Assembly (NCBI RefSeq): GCF_040954645.1
Contig: NC_092809.1
Span: 63,182,141 to 63,246,140, forward strand
Source: Diabrotica undecimpunctata
Taxonomy: Eukaryota; Arthropoda; Insecta; Coleoptera; Chrysomelidae
Length of the DNA stretch: 64,000 nucleotides
Direction of reading: 5' to 3'
Positions within the stretch are counted from its first letter, which is position 1, and each line of letters opens with the position of its first letter. Shown here one piece after another: positions 1 to 12,006 of this stretch. The notes under the pieces are model-generated. The model was not told the origin of the DNA. It made no database searches and saw nothing but the letters and a program-made list of their open reading frames with translations. Made by a program: the position numbers and the translations under genes.

Positions 1-49
1 TAAACTAGTAACTAAATAACTGTAAATTAATAATTAAACATTGTAACCA

Positions 50-1675
50 CTAATCATTAATAGAAACAACTAAATGTTTTTCAATATTTTCGGTCTTAAA
101 ACTATGTCGTCGATCACTTAAAATTAATTTGTACATTGAAAACGAACGTTCGACATCGACAGATGTAATTGGAGCATATTTCAGAGCGGATAATAAATCT
201 GGCATAATTTGAAATTCCTCGGAAAATGTCCCATTCAAAACTTTAGCAACATTAGATAAAAACGAAAAACCTTCATTCTTGTCGAAAACATATTTCATTT
301 TTTTTTAAAATTAATTGACCGTTACTTCCAGGTGCCAATTTAATTTTCGTCTTTAAATTATCTATTCATTTTACTGACTCACATAAATTTATCTCTTGTT
401 TTTCTAATAAGGTAATTGTGGTAACTATTAATTTTTAATTGTCATTGATATAAGCGAGTTTCCGTTTCAATTTGGGATTTTTTAATATTTTTTTGCTTCT
501 CGAATGGCTTCGGAAATATCATCATCAAATTCTGACATAACTAATTCTATTTCATTGCAGTGTTCAAAGTAAAAAAAAACTGCTTCGAGCCAGGTAATTA
601 CTGGTTTAGGTGGCAAAGGGACACCGGGATGTCTTTCTTTATATATTTGCACCCTCAACGGAGCCTTTACAAAAACTTTTTTCATAAAATTTATAAAATT
701 ATTTACCAACGGAAACAGATTTCTTATTTCTTCAGCAATTCTATTTACCCCTTGGGTTACACAAGTGCAATGAATTAAATTAGGATAAACAATCTTTAAA
801 TTAACAGCAGCTTTTAACATATATGCCGCAGCATCTGAAAGCATTAAAACTATTTTATTCACTGGTATAGCGTTGGGTAAAAAGAGGTTTGTTAAATTAT
901 CTTGTATAAATCGACTTATTGTTAAATTGTTTGTTTTTTCCAATTCTTTAACGGCACTAAATAAGGTTTTCTCGCAAAGTTTTCGTTCAAAATTCCAATC
1001 AATAAATTAGCTATATACCTGACGCATACATCTGTCGTTTCATCCACGATAATATACACAAAAATTGCCTTTTAACTCCCGCTTAATATTTGAAATACAT
1101 TCCACATAACATTTTTCCACAGTATGTTTTCTCAATGTACTCTCGTCCGGTAAGGATTTATTGAGATATTTTTCGAAAAAGCATTTAAAACTAGGGTTTT
1201 TAACTTTATATAGAGGAATATTGGATGCAATCATCATCTGGCATGAATCAAAGTTAAATGCGTCTTACTCCTTTTTTTTTCTGAACTGCTTAAACTATCC
1301 CGCAGAGATATTTGGGCTAACTTAGAGGAATTTAATTTTTCCAAATTACGTTTATGAAGTTGGGTTCTACAATGCTGGTCAATAAAGTACTTTTTTCTAC
1401 TTGAAATCTGAGAATTAAAAAAAAATAATTAGAATTCTAAAACCGCTTTAGAATTTAGTTATGTTGTGGGACGAGAAAAAAAGAGAAAAAATAAAACTTA
1501 CCGATTTGCCGCATGGTTTACAAAATGCTCCATCACCTTTTAGAGAAAGTTCCGAATAAGGTGCAATCCATAGCCTTAATTTAGATGTCATCTTTTCACA
1601 CAAATGTCTAAAACGTTTTAAAACGTGTTCTTTGCTTTTCGGTATACGCAACAAAACTAAACTAGGATATAGCAA
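50..1675 (-). pseudogene. hAT transposase relic with spliced BED finger (CGGBP1-like)
   Basis: Reads right to left. The first exon encodes the start of a BED-type zinc finger (GDGAFCKPCGKS). A GT-AG intron of 94 nt follows (1501 down to 1408, donor GTAAGT, acceptor TTCTCAG), and the next exon supplies the histidines (IDQHCRTQLHKRN). hAT core fragments follow at 1237-1040 and 943-482 (LMLSDAAAYMLKA, IHCTCVTQGVN), and a C-terminal dimerisation-like stretch at 298-50 (VERSFSMYKLILSDRR). hAT proteins with a BED finger are cut-and-paste transposases, and several are annotated as CGGBP1-like. The pieces sit in different frames with stops between them, so the copy is dead. Terminal repeats were not found and the 3' end may lie left of the window. 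The ATG at 1591 is the likeliest start; the frame is open to 1675. Confidence 0.72.
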
Positions 1676-2109
1676 TTTGTGACTAAACCCTGATACAGTA
1701 ACCGACTGTACAACTGATAATAAACTAATAAAGCTTAGGGATTTCCAATCTGTTATATAAACAAACCATTGATATTTTATTATTAACCGAAAATTTTATT
1801 ATAGAATGGTTTAGTAATAGAATAATATCATGGGTAATACCATGAAATTTTAAAAAAGGCACAAATAGGCGGAATTTACGAAAAAAGGCAAAAAGTGCAA
1901 AAAACAATTATAATAGGCAAAAAAGGCATTTTGCCTATAATCCGAGCTTTATTCATACCGATGCCACGTTACCTACTGACAAAACTCCTTCCTGTCCGTG
2001 ATTTCTCAGCGACAAAATTATAACAGATCCGTCACGAAGGTGTCTCGTAATTCTATTGTTGTTAGTTTGACAAACGTCATTGAAGCGTAATCAATTTTGG
2101 ATAGATATA
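1676..2109. other. AT-rich gap between hAT and Crypton relics
   Basis: No coding signal. Repeated GGCAAAA-type motifs at about 1880-1935 lie just upstream of the hAT relic and could be its degraded terminus. I could not pair them with another end. Confidence 0.4.
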
Positions 2110-3290
2110 ATGAATCCAGACAAAAAATTAAGATTTGAATGTCAGTCAGGTGAAGAAATAAAAAAACTGGTTTCGGAAAATGTCCCATTGAACACAAAGA
2201 GGTCCAGAAGATCTATTTAGACCCAATTTTTGAAGTTTCTACGGGTGAGAAATTTTACGCTTGAGAGATGTACTACCCTAACGGAACTAGCAAAAATTCT
2301 CGAGGATTGTGCCTTTAACATAAAAAAAAGGCAATGACGAAGACTATAAAGAGTCGCCTGTAAAGTCAATGAAGAATACTACAGCAAAAATGGTACAAGA
2401 AAAATATTTTACGTAGTACAGTATAAAAATCGACCGTTTCACAGATATATCTTTCAAATGTGCAAAATTGGCCAGATATACCAAGCAGAGGCAGCTTCAA
2501 AGTGTTCAAGAAAAAAAAACTCAGTTCAAAAGCATTATTCACCGAAGAACTATTAAAAATCATTCAAAGCTACGACGAGGAAACCCCTGATGATACAGAA
2601 AAAAAGTTTGTTCACCTTTGCTTATTTAAACTTGATTCAAGAGGCAATCAGGCCGTTAACTGCAAGACCCACTTTTTTCAGAAGTAATTTAATGTTATGG
2701 GAGAATTATGAGGTCGAATTGAATACAAAAGCATTTTTTCCAAAACAAATTAAGGCGGTTCGAAAAGTTAGGCAAGCAGCAAATGGTTGGTAAGAAATTC
2801 ATCAAACGAAAATTTATGCCCAGTTAGATTATTTTTAAAATTAATGGAAACAAGGGAACCAAAGATTTTATCAGACAGACTCTTTCTTATCGTTCACCCC
2901 AACTGGAAGAATGGATCTTGGTTTAACAACTGTCCACTTGGAATCAATGCCATATGTAAGTGGACAAAAATGACAGCTGAAAAAATTGGAATAGACACAA
3001 AAAAACATAAAATATCAAACCATTCTCATCGATCTTCAGCTGTGTCAGCCTTGTTCAAGCAATTTGCTTCTGAACAGGAGTTAATTAAATTAACGAGTCA
3101 CTCAAATGCAAGCCCTCTAAAACCACATCTGCAGCTGGATTCCAGTCACCACCAGAAGTTGATCGCAAATCTCAGAACAATAAGTGAAGCTGGACCTTCG
3201 AGTTCCCAAATGCTACAGGTCAATAATACACAAAATCATGCTATGGTAAAAAAGAATGGGCAAACTACTATAGCTTATAATAATTGTACA
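2110..3290 (+). pseudogene. Crypton-like tyrosine recombinase relic
   Basis: The ATG at 2110 opens a frame (MNPDKKLRFECQSGEE) that soon meets a TAG, and several frame changes follow. The clearest part is 2787-3300: CPVRLFLKLMETREP, CPLGINAICKWTKMTAEK, then NHSHRSSAVSALF and ELIKLTSHSNASPLKPHLQL. This matches the C-terminal catalytic half of animal Crypton/KIAA1958/ZMYM-type tyrosine recombinases, where HxxR, a histidine and a final tyrosine do strand cleavage. HxxR (HSHR) and the second histidine (TSH) are present. The position nine residues on, where the nucleophilic Tyr is expected (KPYL), reads His (KPHL, CAT). The recombinase is therefore inactive by frame and by active site. Confidence 0.75.
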
Positions 3291-3324
3291 TTTAATATTG
3301 TTAATAAAAAAATAACATTATTTA

Positions 3325-3493
3325 CCGGCAAAATTTTCTTCTGGTTTTATTCAAGTTTGTTGCCTTTTGGCAATTTTCGCTTATAAAATATTGACAAAAT
3401 CACTCGACTGACGTCTCATGATTTAGCCGTAAAAATTTAATTCGCAAAAATTGCCAGGCAACAAACTTTCATACCAGTCGAAAATATTGCCGG
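3325..3493. repeat. Imperfect inverted repeat, MITE-like
   Basis: Arms 3325-3380 and 3444-3493 are imperfect reverse complements, sharing CCGGCAA...TTTT, AAGTTTGTTGCC and GGCAATTTT blocks, around a 63-bp spacer. It sits just downstream of the Crypton relic. Cryptons normally lack terminal inverted repeats, so this is probably a separate small foldback. Confidence 0.6.
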
Positions 3494-3704
3494 CAAAATT
3501 TAGTCTTTCATGATATTATATACGGAAAGATATTATGTTTGTTAAGGTGCCCCCAATATATCGAATATTTACTTAAAATATTGCTTGTTTAATTAATTAC
3601 ACTCCTTTTTGGTGTATGTTGGCTGCTTTTTCAAAAGAAAGAAAGAAAAGTTATTTTAATAACAAAGAATAATTTCTAATGAGGCATATCAAGTAAGCAA
3701 GCTG

Positions 3705-5425
3705 TTGCTCTTCATAATGATAAACATAGTTCATCGAAGACAACGCTTGGAATTCTGTCGTGATCATGCTAATTCGATGGCAAATGCTTTCGGCGTATTC
3801 TTTTCATCATTTTCAAAAAATGCATTAAATGCCAAATATGGAAATTCACAATTTAAAAACTATACGACCTTAAATGTTGACCAAACATTCTTCTTCTATC
3901 CTATTGACTATAGCGATGTTGCCGAAGCTGTTTCATCCTTAAAAAATGTAAATTCAGTGGGTATTGATTGCATTTCCACAAAGCTAGTTAAACATATGAG
4001 CGTGTACATTATTCAACCGTTAACTGATTTAATAAATAAATCTGTAGAGATGGGTATTTTTCCCACTGATTTGAAAATTGGTATCGTTTCCCCAATATTT
4101 AAAAAAGGAAACAAAACTATTTTAGAAAATTATAGACCAATTACCGTAACAACTGTCTTGTGTAAGGTTATTGAAAAATGCATTCATAAAAGGATGTTGT
4201 CATTTCTTAGTAAATATAACATAATAAGTTCATATCAAAATGGGTTTCTTCCAGGTAAATCAACGGTGAGTGCATCAACAACATTTTTTAAATTCATTTA
4301 TAGTTCATTAGATCAAAAGAAATTTGTTGGAGCACTCTTTTTTGATTTAACTAAAGCTTTTGACTCTATAAATTTAAATGTAGCAATTTGTAAACTAAAC
4401 GGACTTGGATTTCGAGGTAAGTTTTTAAAATGGTTACAATCCTATCTAGAATATTGACAGATGTATGTCAAGGTCGGTCATTATCAATCAGATTTGTATG
4501 ACGTTGATCTTGGCGTTCCACAAGGATCAATACTGGGTCCTTTGTTATTTCTTTGTTATATCATTGATATGCCTAAATATATGAGTACGGAAAATATTTT
4601 TTTGTATGCTGATGACACGACTTTGGTGGCATCTGCAGAAAATGCTGAGGAATTGAGGTTAAAACTCAATACCTTAGCCCATGAGTTTACGTCTTGGTGC
4701 GAAAAAAACTCCTTAATAGTAAATTCGAGTAAAACAGTATGTATGAAATTTTATATAAAAACTCCAATAAAGGAAAATTTCTCTGTCAAAGTGGACAATG
4801 ATTTTATCACTTTATCTGACACTACAAAGTTCTTAGGACTACATCTAAACAGTAATATGAGCTGGGAGGTACATATTAATCATGTATGTTCGAAAATTAA
4901 TTCTGGATACTATGCTCTTTTGCAACTCAAATACTTATTTACAAGGGACAGGTACTTAATATTTATTACACTATCATCTATTCACATTTGTCATATAATA
5001 TTGTTCTATGGGGCAGTGCAACAAATGTCTCGAAAGTTTTTATAGCCCAAAAGCGCATAATTCGCTTGATTTTTAATTTACCATATAGACATACGTGTAG
5101 AGAGCATTTTAGAAAATATCAAATACTCACTGTTCCCTCAATTTTTATATACAGAAGTATTCTGTATACAAAAGCTAATATCAATAGATTGAAATCAAAT
5201 TCAGATGTACACAATTATCGTACCAGAAAAAAAGATTTCTTTAGGACTCCTAAACATTACACTTCTATGTTTGAAAAAAACCCTGATTATAGCGGCGTAA
5301 GGATTTTTAATCAGCTCCCATCCAAATTAAAAAGTGAAGCAGATGATGATAGGGCATTTAAGAATAAATTGAAGACTTATCTCATCGAGTCATGTTTTTA
5401 TAGTGTCTCGGAATTTATGTCTTAG
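3705..5425 (+). pseudogene. Non-LTR retrotransposon reverse transcriptase (CR1/Jockey-like), 5' truncated
   Basis: RT fingers and palm run from about 3900: SVGIDCISTKLVKHM, NYRPITVTTVLCKVIEKC, ALFFDLTKAFDSINLN (motif A Asp), GVPQGSILGPLLFLCYI and FLYADDTTLVA (catalytic YADD intact), then the thumb to 5040 and a C-terminal tail to 5425 (PYRHTCREHFRKYQI). The endonuclease is absent, as in a 5'-truncated insertion. Lesions: one in-frame TGA at 4455-4457 (probably a decayed Arg codon) and a frame change near 4990-5045. RT motifs are otherwise well kept, so the copy is fairly young. The clade call rests on motif style only. Confidence 0.85.
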
Positions 5426-5570
5426 ATATGTTTTATGATGTTTCTATATTTATGTGTATGTTTATATTGTATAGGTAGTCTTTAACGTTTCTTTTTACTT
5501 TGACATGTCCTATATTATGTAAATAATCTGCAAGGATGAATAAAGTTTTATTATTATTATTATTATAATT
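5426..5570 (+). mobile_element. 3' UTR and (TTA)n tail of the LINE at 3705
   Basis: A short AT-rich 3' region ends in AATAAAG followed by a (TTA)n/(TAT)n run at about 5545-5566. Simple-repeat tails of this kind are usual for CR1/Jockey-type LINEs and mark the insertion end. A Tc1 relic begins directly after it. Confidence 0.7.
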
Positions 5571-6190
5571 GGGATATGGAAGGTTGGAGAAACGTTTTGT
5601 TTACAGACGAATCTTGTTTTATAAGATATTTGCCTGATGGTCGCCATTAGGTAAATGCTTGAGTGGCGAGATGGTCTGGAGAACGCTATGCACAATGTTG
5701 CTTAACTTCTAGAATACAGTTTGGTGGTGGAGGTGTAATGGTATTGAGCAGTATTTCTTTGACATATACAGATCTTGTTATGTTGATGCTGATAGATTCA
5801 TTGAAGAATGTCTATAAGAATATGTGTTAGCTTATATGCATTTTGCAAGTAAAAATTTTCTCCTAATGCAGGATAATGCTCGGCCGCAAAGAGTCAGGAT
5901 AATAAGGCAGTACTTCACAGATGTTGGTATTCAGTTACTAGCTTGGCCTCTTAGAAGTCCAGACCTAAACTCATTAGAGCATTTGTGGGACAACTTGGAA
6001 GGGGTAGTTAGGCAAATTTATGGCCAGTCTGAAACTGTGGTAGAGTTAGAACAGGCGCTAATAAATGAGTGGGAACAAATACCACAAAACGAGATTTCTG
6101 CTTTGATCTAATATATGCTAGAAAGGATGAGAGCGGTTATTCGAGCCCTAATAGGAAATACTCGATTTTAGTATCCATATTTTAGAAATA
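5570..6190 (+). pseudogene. Tc1-like (DD34E) transposase fragment
   Basis: Starts inside the catalytic domain with WRNVLFTDESCF (first Asp), then RWSGERYAQCC and QFGGGGVMV. The intact piece 5824-6111 has FLLMQDNARP (second Asp) and RSPDLNSLEHLWD (Glu). Exactly 34 residues separate the second Asp from the Glu, the Tc1 hallmark DD34E. The N-terminal paired-like HTH half is missing: the relic starts at the LINE tail, so it was truncated there. Stops occur at about 5650 and 5830. The last bases (from 6121) are included in the large inverted duplication that follows. Confidence 0.85.
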
Positions 6191-7011
6191 TTTTATGATT
6201 TTAATTTAAAAAATGTCTTACTTGGTAATAAAAAAAATTAAATTGTTATTGCATTCGTCAAAATTTTGAAATTTGTTTTTTATTTTATGGTTTGTTATTG
6301 AACATACAATAAAAATTTAATTATTATAATTATAAACTTTATTAAATTCAGCGTTTTTAGGCATATTTCAAATGTCTCACATTTATTGTCAAAACTTCGA
6401 CATTTCATGATATAGGTTTTAAAGATTAGGAAAGCAATAAATTCTTGGAAATATTCAGGTGATAAGCCATTTACTATTTTGAAGACCAAAATCATGGTGA
6501 AATAAAATGGTCTATTTTCAACAGAGAACCAATTTAGAGTATTTAACATCGTCCCAATTGGGGTATGGCGATTTGTTTTAAGAATTATTCTCATTCCACG
6601 GTTCTGTAATTTTTGTAGCATGTTAAGTTTGTTAAGGTTAAATATATGATTGATAAGCAATAGTCAAAATCAGGTTGAATAATTGTTTTATATACTGTTA
6701 TGTTTGACTCCATTGACAACTTTTGAGATATTCAAGTCAGAAAATCAAGTGTTTTTGATATTTTTTTATGAACGTATTCGAAGTGACTCAAAATTCAGAA
6801 TATTCTCAAGTTGGAATCCAAAATATTTAACTCTTGTAACAATTTCAATTTTTTCATTATTAATATTTAAATTTATGATTTCAGAATCAAGCAAGCTATA
6901 TTTATGTTTGGTTGTGAAAACCATTGCCTTTGTTTTTTTCACATTCAACTTCAATGTATTTATTTTTAAATATTGATTAATCGTATCTAAAATAGTGTTA
7001 GTTTTTTGAAT
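6121..7011. repeat. Left arm of an ~890-bp inverted duplication
   Basis: Reverse complement of 7605-8497 with only a few differences (for example EFIAFLIF in this arm's product against EFIFFLIF in the other). The outer limit is the Tc1 tail (GAAAGGATGA at 6123). The inner limit is GTTTTTTGAAT ending at 7011. Confidence 0.92.
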
Positions 7012-7604
7012 AGCTACATCAAAATTTTCATCACTACAACAGATTAGAGTATCATTGGCAAAAAGATTAATAAATTCACAAATTACAAAAATATCGATAT
7101 CGTTAATGTACTGACTAAATAAAAGGAAGCCCAACACTACGTTGAGAAATTCCTGTATTACTATCCACTTCAGATGACAATTGGTCTTTAAATCGAACTT
7201 TCTGTTTGCGATCTTGTAAATAATTTTCTACCCACACAATTACTGTACCTCCTATACCATACTGTTTAAGTTTAGAAATCATTATTGTCCTGTCAATGTT
7301 CTCAAAAGCTCTTTTTAAATCAAGGAATACATCGACTACGTACTTATTTTTATCTAAATTACTCTTTATGTGACATAATGTAACTTGTAACGCTGATTTA
7401 CAAGAGAATTATTTTCGAAAACCTGATCGACTATTGATTAAAATTTTATTTTTTGTTACATGTTCTAATAATTGTTCATAAACAGCAATTTCTAATATTT
7501 TCTCTACGGGAGGTAAAGTATTGATTGGTCGGAATTCTTCAGCTTTGATAGTGTTGGCTATTTTTTTAATAGGGGTGATAGTACTTATTTTTAATACATC
7601 AGGA
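6290..7604 (-). pseudogene. Non-LTR reverse transcriptase fragment
   Basis: Read right to left from 7604: ISTITPIKK, EFRPINTLPPVEKILE, INSRSGFRK, VDVFLDLKRAFENIDR (motif A), KLKQYGIGGTVIVWVENYL, YINDIDIFV, INLFANDTLICCSD (YADD changed to FAND), the thumb to about 6766, and a C-terminal domain at 6660-6295 (MLQKLQNRGMRIILKT, FYFTMILVFKIVNGLSPEYF). It lacks endonuclease and ORF1. Frameshifts lie near 7410 and 7130. The palm Asp-to-Asn change and the stops make it inactive. The 3' two-thirds (6290-7011) is duplicated in inverted orientation at 7605-8323. Clade uncertain, CR1/Jockey-like. Confidence 0.85.
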
Positions 7605-8323
7605 ATTCAAAAAACTAACACTATTTTAGATACGATTAATCAATATTTAAAAATAAATAAATTGAAGTTGAATGTGAAAAAAACAAAGGCAATGGTTTTC
7701 ACAACCAAACATAAATATAGCTTGCTTGATTCTGAAATCATAAATTTAAATATTAATAATGAAAAAATTGAAATTGTTACAAGAGTTAAATATTTTGGAT
7801 TCCAACTTGAGAATATTCTGAATTTTGAGAGTCACTTCGAATACGTTCATGAAAAAATATCAAAAACACTTGATTTTCTGACTTGAATATCTCAAAAGTT
7901 GTCAATGGAGTCAAACATAACAGTATATAAAACAATTATTCAACCTGATTTTGACTATTGCTTATCAATCATATATTTAACCTTAACAAACTTAACATGC
8001 TACAAAAATTACAGAACCGTGGAATGAGAATAATTCTTAAAACAAATCGCCATACCCCAATTGGGACGATGTTAAATACTCTAAATTGGTTCTCTGTTGA
8101 AAATAGACCATTTTATTTCACCATGATTTTGGTCTTCAAAATAGTAAATGGCTTATCACCTGAATATTTCCAAGAATTTATTTTTTTCCTAATCTTTAAA
8201 ACCTATATCATGAAATGTCGAAGTTTTGACAATAAATGTGAGACATTTGAAATATGCCTAAAAACGCTAAATTTAATAAAGTTTATAATTATAATAATTA
8301 AATTTTTATTGTATGTTCAATAA
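7605..8323 (+). pseudogene. Inverted duplicate of RT thumb and C-terminal domain
   Basis: Encodes the same segments as the minus-strand RT: IQKTNTILDTINQYLK, KLKLNVKKTKAMVF, RVKYFGFQLENILNF, and after one frame change the C-terminal domain 7958-8323 (MLINHIFNLNKLNML). The fingers, motif A and the YADD region are absent, because the duplication took only the 3' part plus the flanking Tc1 tail. The frame upstream of 7605 (7521-7604) reads spacer DNA and is not part of the gene. Confidence 0.85.
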
Positions 8324-8497
8324 CAAACCATAAAATAAAAAACAAATTTCAAAATATTGACGAATGCAATAACAATTTAATTTTTTTTATTACCAAGTAA
8401 GACATTTTTCAAATTAAAATCATAAAATATTTCTAAAATATGGATACTAAAATCGAGTATTTCCTATTAGGGCTCGAATAAGGCTGTAGTCATCCTT
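7605..8497. repeat. Right arm of the ~890-bp inverted duplication
   Basis: Mirror copy of 6121-7011 separated by a 593-bp spacer (7012-7604). It starts abruptly at ATTCAAAAAACTAAC, inside RT coding sequence, and ends in the Tc1-derived tail. Confidence 0.92.
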
Positions 8498-8843
<346 letters not shown>

Positions 8844-9181
8844 GTTTTGTATAGGTACACATACACTAATACTTTCATTTGTTTCAATATTATTAAATTA
8901 TATACATCCCAGAATCGAAGGTGTGCGTAAAATAAACATTTTTCTCCGACTACAGAAACTTTCAAAAACGAACAGTGACAAATACACCGCAACGTCTTTC
9001 GAACTTATTGCAAATGTATCGCAACCTATTTCCTCCTGAAAACATTTTTCACAAAAAACGCTCTTTGGGCCTTTTCAGCAGGTGCAAATCAGATTATGAT
9101 AGTTGGAAATTTATTAGTTGTATATGTGTGTGCGCGTCGAGACGATTGGCCGGAAGGCGGTCCGAGCGTCGGGACGCATTC

Positions 9182-9296
9182 TATAAAGATCTACAGGCTC
9201 ATTTCGCTGCTCTCAGTTAACATAGCATCACCAAAACCATCTCTCATAAAAGCGGTGTGCCGAAGAGCAACAGGGGGTTTCTGCGAGCTGTACAGG
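9182..9296 (+). promoter_or_regulatory. Putative TATA/Inr core promoter and 5' noncoding exon
   Basis: In an unusually GC-rich island (about 9125-9290): TATAAAG at 9182-9188, then the arthropod initiator TCAGTT at 9213-9218 with the A (+1) at 9215, about 33 bp below the start of the TATA box. About 80 bp further a strong splice donor, AGG|GTGAGT, ends a potential exon at 9296. No long frame follows the initiator, so the exon would be 5' UTR and the coding exons must lie far downstream or outside the window. TATA-Inr spacing is slightly longer than typical. All elements could be chance; composition and order are the argument. Confidence 0.35.
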
Positions 9297-9829
9297 GTGA
9301 GTGGGAAATTCAAAAACTTTAACAAACTTTTTTTGCATGGTGGAAATAATCAGTACTTTAATACTTTTCTCACTGATTAATATTTTGCCTTTAATAAGCA
9401 ATACATTTTACGAAACTTTAACATTATTGGATATATTTTTAATATCTTGAAGAAAAAATATAACTTTTTATTGAAGATTCAGTAACTTCCACACTCAAAT
9501 AAAAACTTGTCGTGTACAAGATATTATAAAAGCTAAACGTTTGTGTGTTACAATAAATATTAAATTGTTTGGTTGTAATAAAGTTTTTAATTTGAAAATG
9601 TAAAGAAATTCTGTAATTTCATCCAATACAATTTAATACCCACACCTAATTTTGAATAGTTTAATTTGTAAAGTGCCTATTTTCTAGAATTTTCTTTACT
9701 ATTAATAAACATTTTCACAAATTATTTCTCTTTGTAAATCAATACAATTATCATATTTTTGTAGAAATCTTTTTTTAATTGACATTTCAGATTTTTTCAT
9801 TCTATAATACAATTTTTATTAAAAAAAAA
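9297..9829. other. AT-rich noncoding stretch
   Basis: Homopolymer-rich, no frames or recognisable repeats. It would be intron if the candidate first exon upstream is real. Confidence 0.4.
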
Positions 9830-11637
9830 GAAAGTATTATTAACAAGAAATAACTGATTTCTGTTACACTATACGATATACTAATATAAAATGAGGTATT
9901 AAAAAAAAATAAAATTTTAAGCATATTTTAAAAATAGTAAAAATTTAATAGTTGTAATCTTTTTTTTTTATTTGTACTTTAAATATATTTTTTAAAGCAG
10001 TCAACAATATACTCTTATCCACAAAGCCTTTTTGTATTGTATTATTTTCCACATCCATTTAATTTTAAGCAATTCATAATTTTTATTATATTTTATTTTT
10101 GAATATTCTGATTTTATAACACAAAGTCTGTTATTAGCTACATTTTAAATCTTTTTTAAATGCTTTTATTTATATTTTATTTTTCATTGGACAAAAAAAA
10201 ATTTCTTTGCCCCTATGTAATACACTGCTACCCTTATGTATTGCTTTGGTAATTTTTAAATTAGGCAAGTTTTCAGTCACTCATTTCTTCTTCGTTTACA
10301 TTTTTTCGTGGACTAAAAATTGGTTTTTATGGTAATTATTTTGTTATCTAAATTTATTCCATAATATTATAATGTACTATAAAAGAAAAAAGAAATAAGA
10401 CAAGAAAAGAAAACAAAAAAAACAAAAAGTTACTGATTTTCAAGTTACACTATAATATTAAAGTATTAAATTAATATAAAATGTAGTTTAAAAATATAAT
10501 TTTCAAATATTATTTAAAAGTAGTAAAAATTTAATAGTTGTATTTATAGATATGCAATGATATCTTCTCTTATATTAGTACTTTAAAGATTTCTTTTAAA
10601 GCAGTTAACACTGGGCTCTTATTCACAAAGTCTTTTTGTATTACATCATTTACCACATCAATTTAATTTTAAGCGTTTTACAATTTTTATCATATTTTAT
10701 TTTTTTTATTACACAGATTCTGTAATTAGCTGTGTTTTAAAAATTTTCAGACGCTCCCACCTTCATATTCCTTTTTAAGGTTTGTTTCACATTAAACAAA
10801 GAAATATTTCATTGCCCTTATGTCATACACTTCTACCCTAATTAATATATTGCTTTGGTAATTTTCAAATTGGGTAAAGTTTCAGTTATTTATTTCCTCT
10901 TCGTTTACACTATTTCGTGGACTAAAAATTAGTTTTTATTATATATATTTATTGCTATTTTCATTTGAATATTTCTGTGAAGTTTTTCTTTCAACCTGTC
11001 GTCTATTTTTTAGTGATTTTTAGTTCATTATATTTAAGTTATTATTGTCTTACCTAAATTAATTCTATACTATAATTTTTATTATAACAAAAGTGTTAAC
11101 AAAAAATAACTAATTTCACAGTTAAACTGATGATATACTAATATAAAATGCGGTTTAAAAATATAATTTTCAACTATATTTTAAAGATGTTAAAAATTTA
11201 ATAGTTGTATATATGTAATGATATCTTCTTTTTTATTATTACTTTAAAGATTTCTGTTAAAGCAGTCAACAATAATACACTCTTATCCAAAAACAATATA
11301 CTCTTATCCAAAAAGCCTTTTCGTATTAAATTATTTGCCACATCAATTAGATTTTAAGCGATTCACAATTTTTATTATATTCTTTTTATTATTTCTAAGA
11401 TTTTATATCACGGGATCTGTTATTAGCTATGTTTTATACTTTTTCAGGCGCACCCTTCTTTATATTCCTTTTTAAGGTTCCATTTCCATTGAACAAAAAA
11501 AATATTTCTTTGCCCTTATGTAATACACTGCTACCCTTATTTTAATATATCGCTTTGGTTATTTTCAAATTGGGCAACTTTTCGGTCACTCATTTCTTCT
11601 TTGTTTACATTTTTTGGTGGACTAACAATTAGTTTTT

Positions 11638-11984
<347 letters not shown>

Positions 11985-12006
11985 ATATATATATATATAT
12001 ATATAT

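Noticed and set aside
6121..8497. LINE 5' inversion by twin priming
   Set aside because: Twin priming inverts but does not duplicate sequence; here 890 bp is present twice and includes Tc1 DNA.
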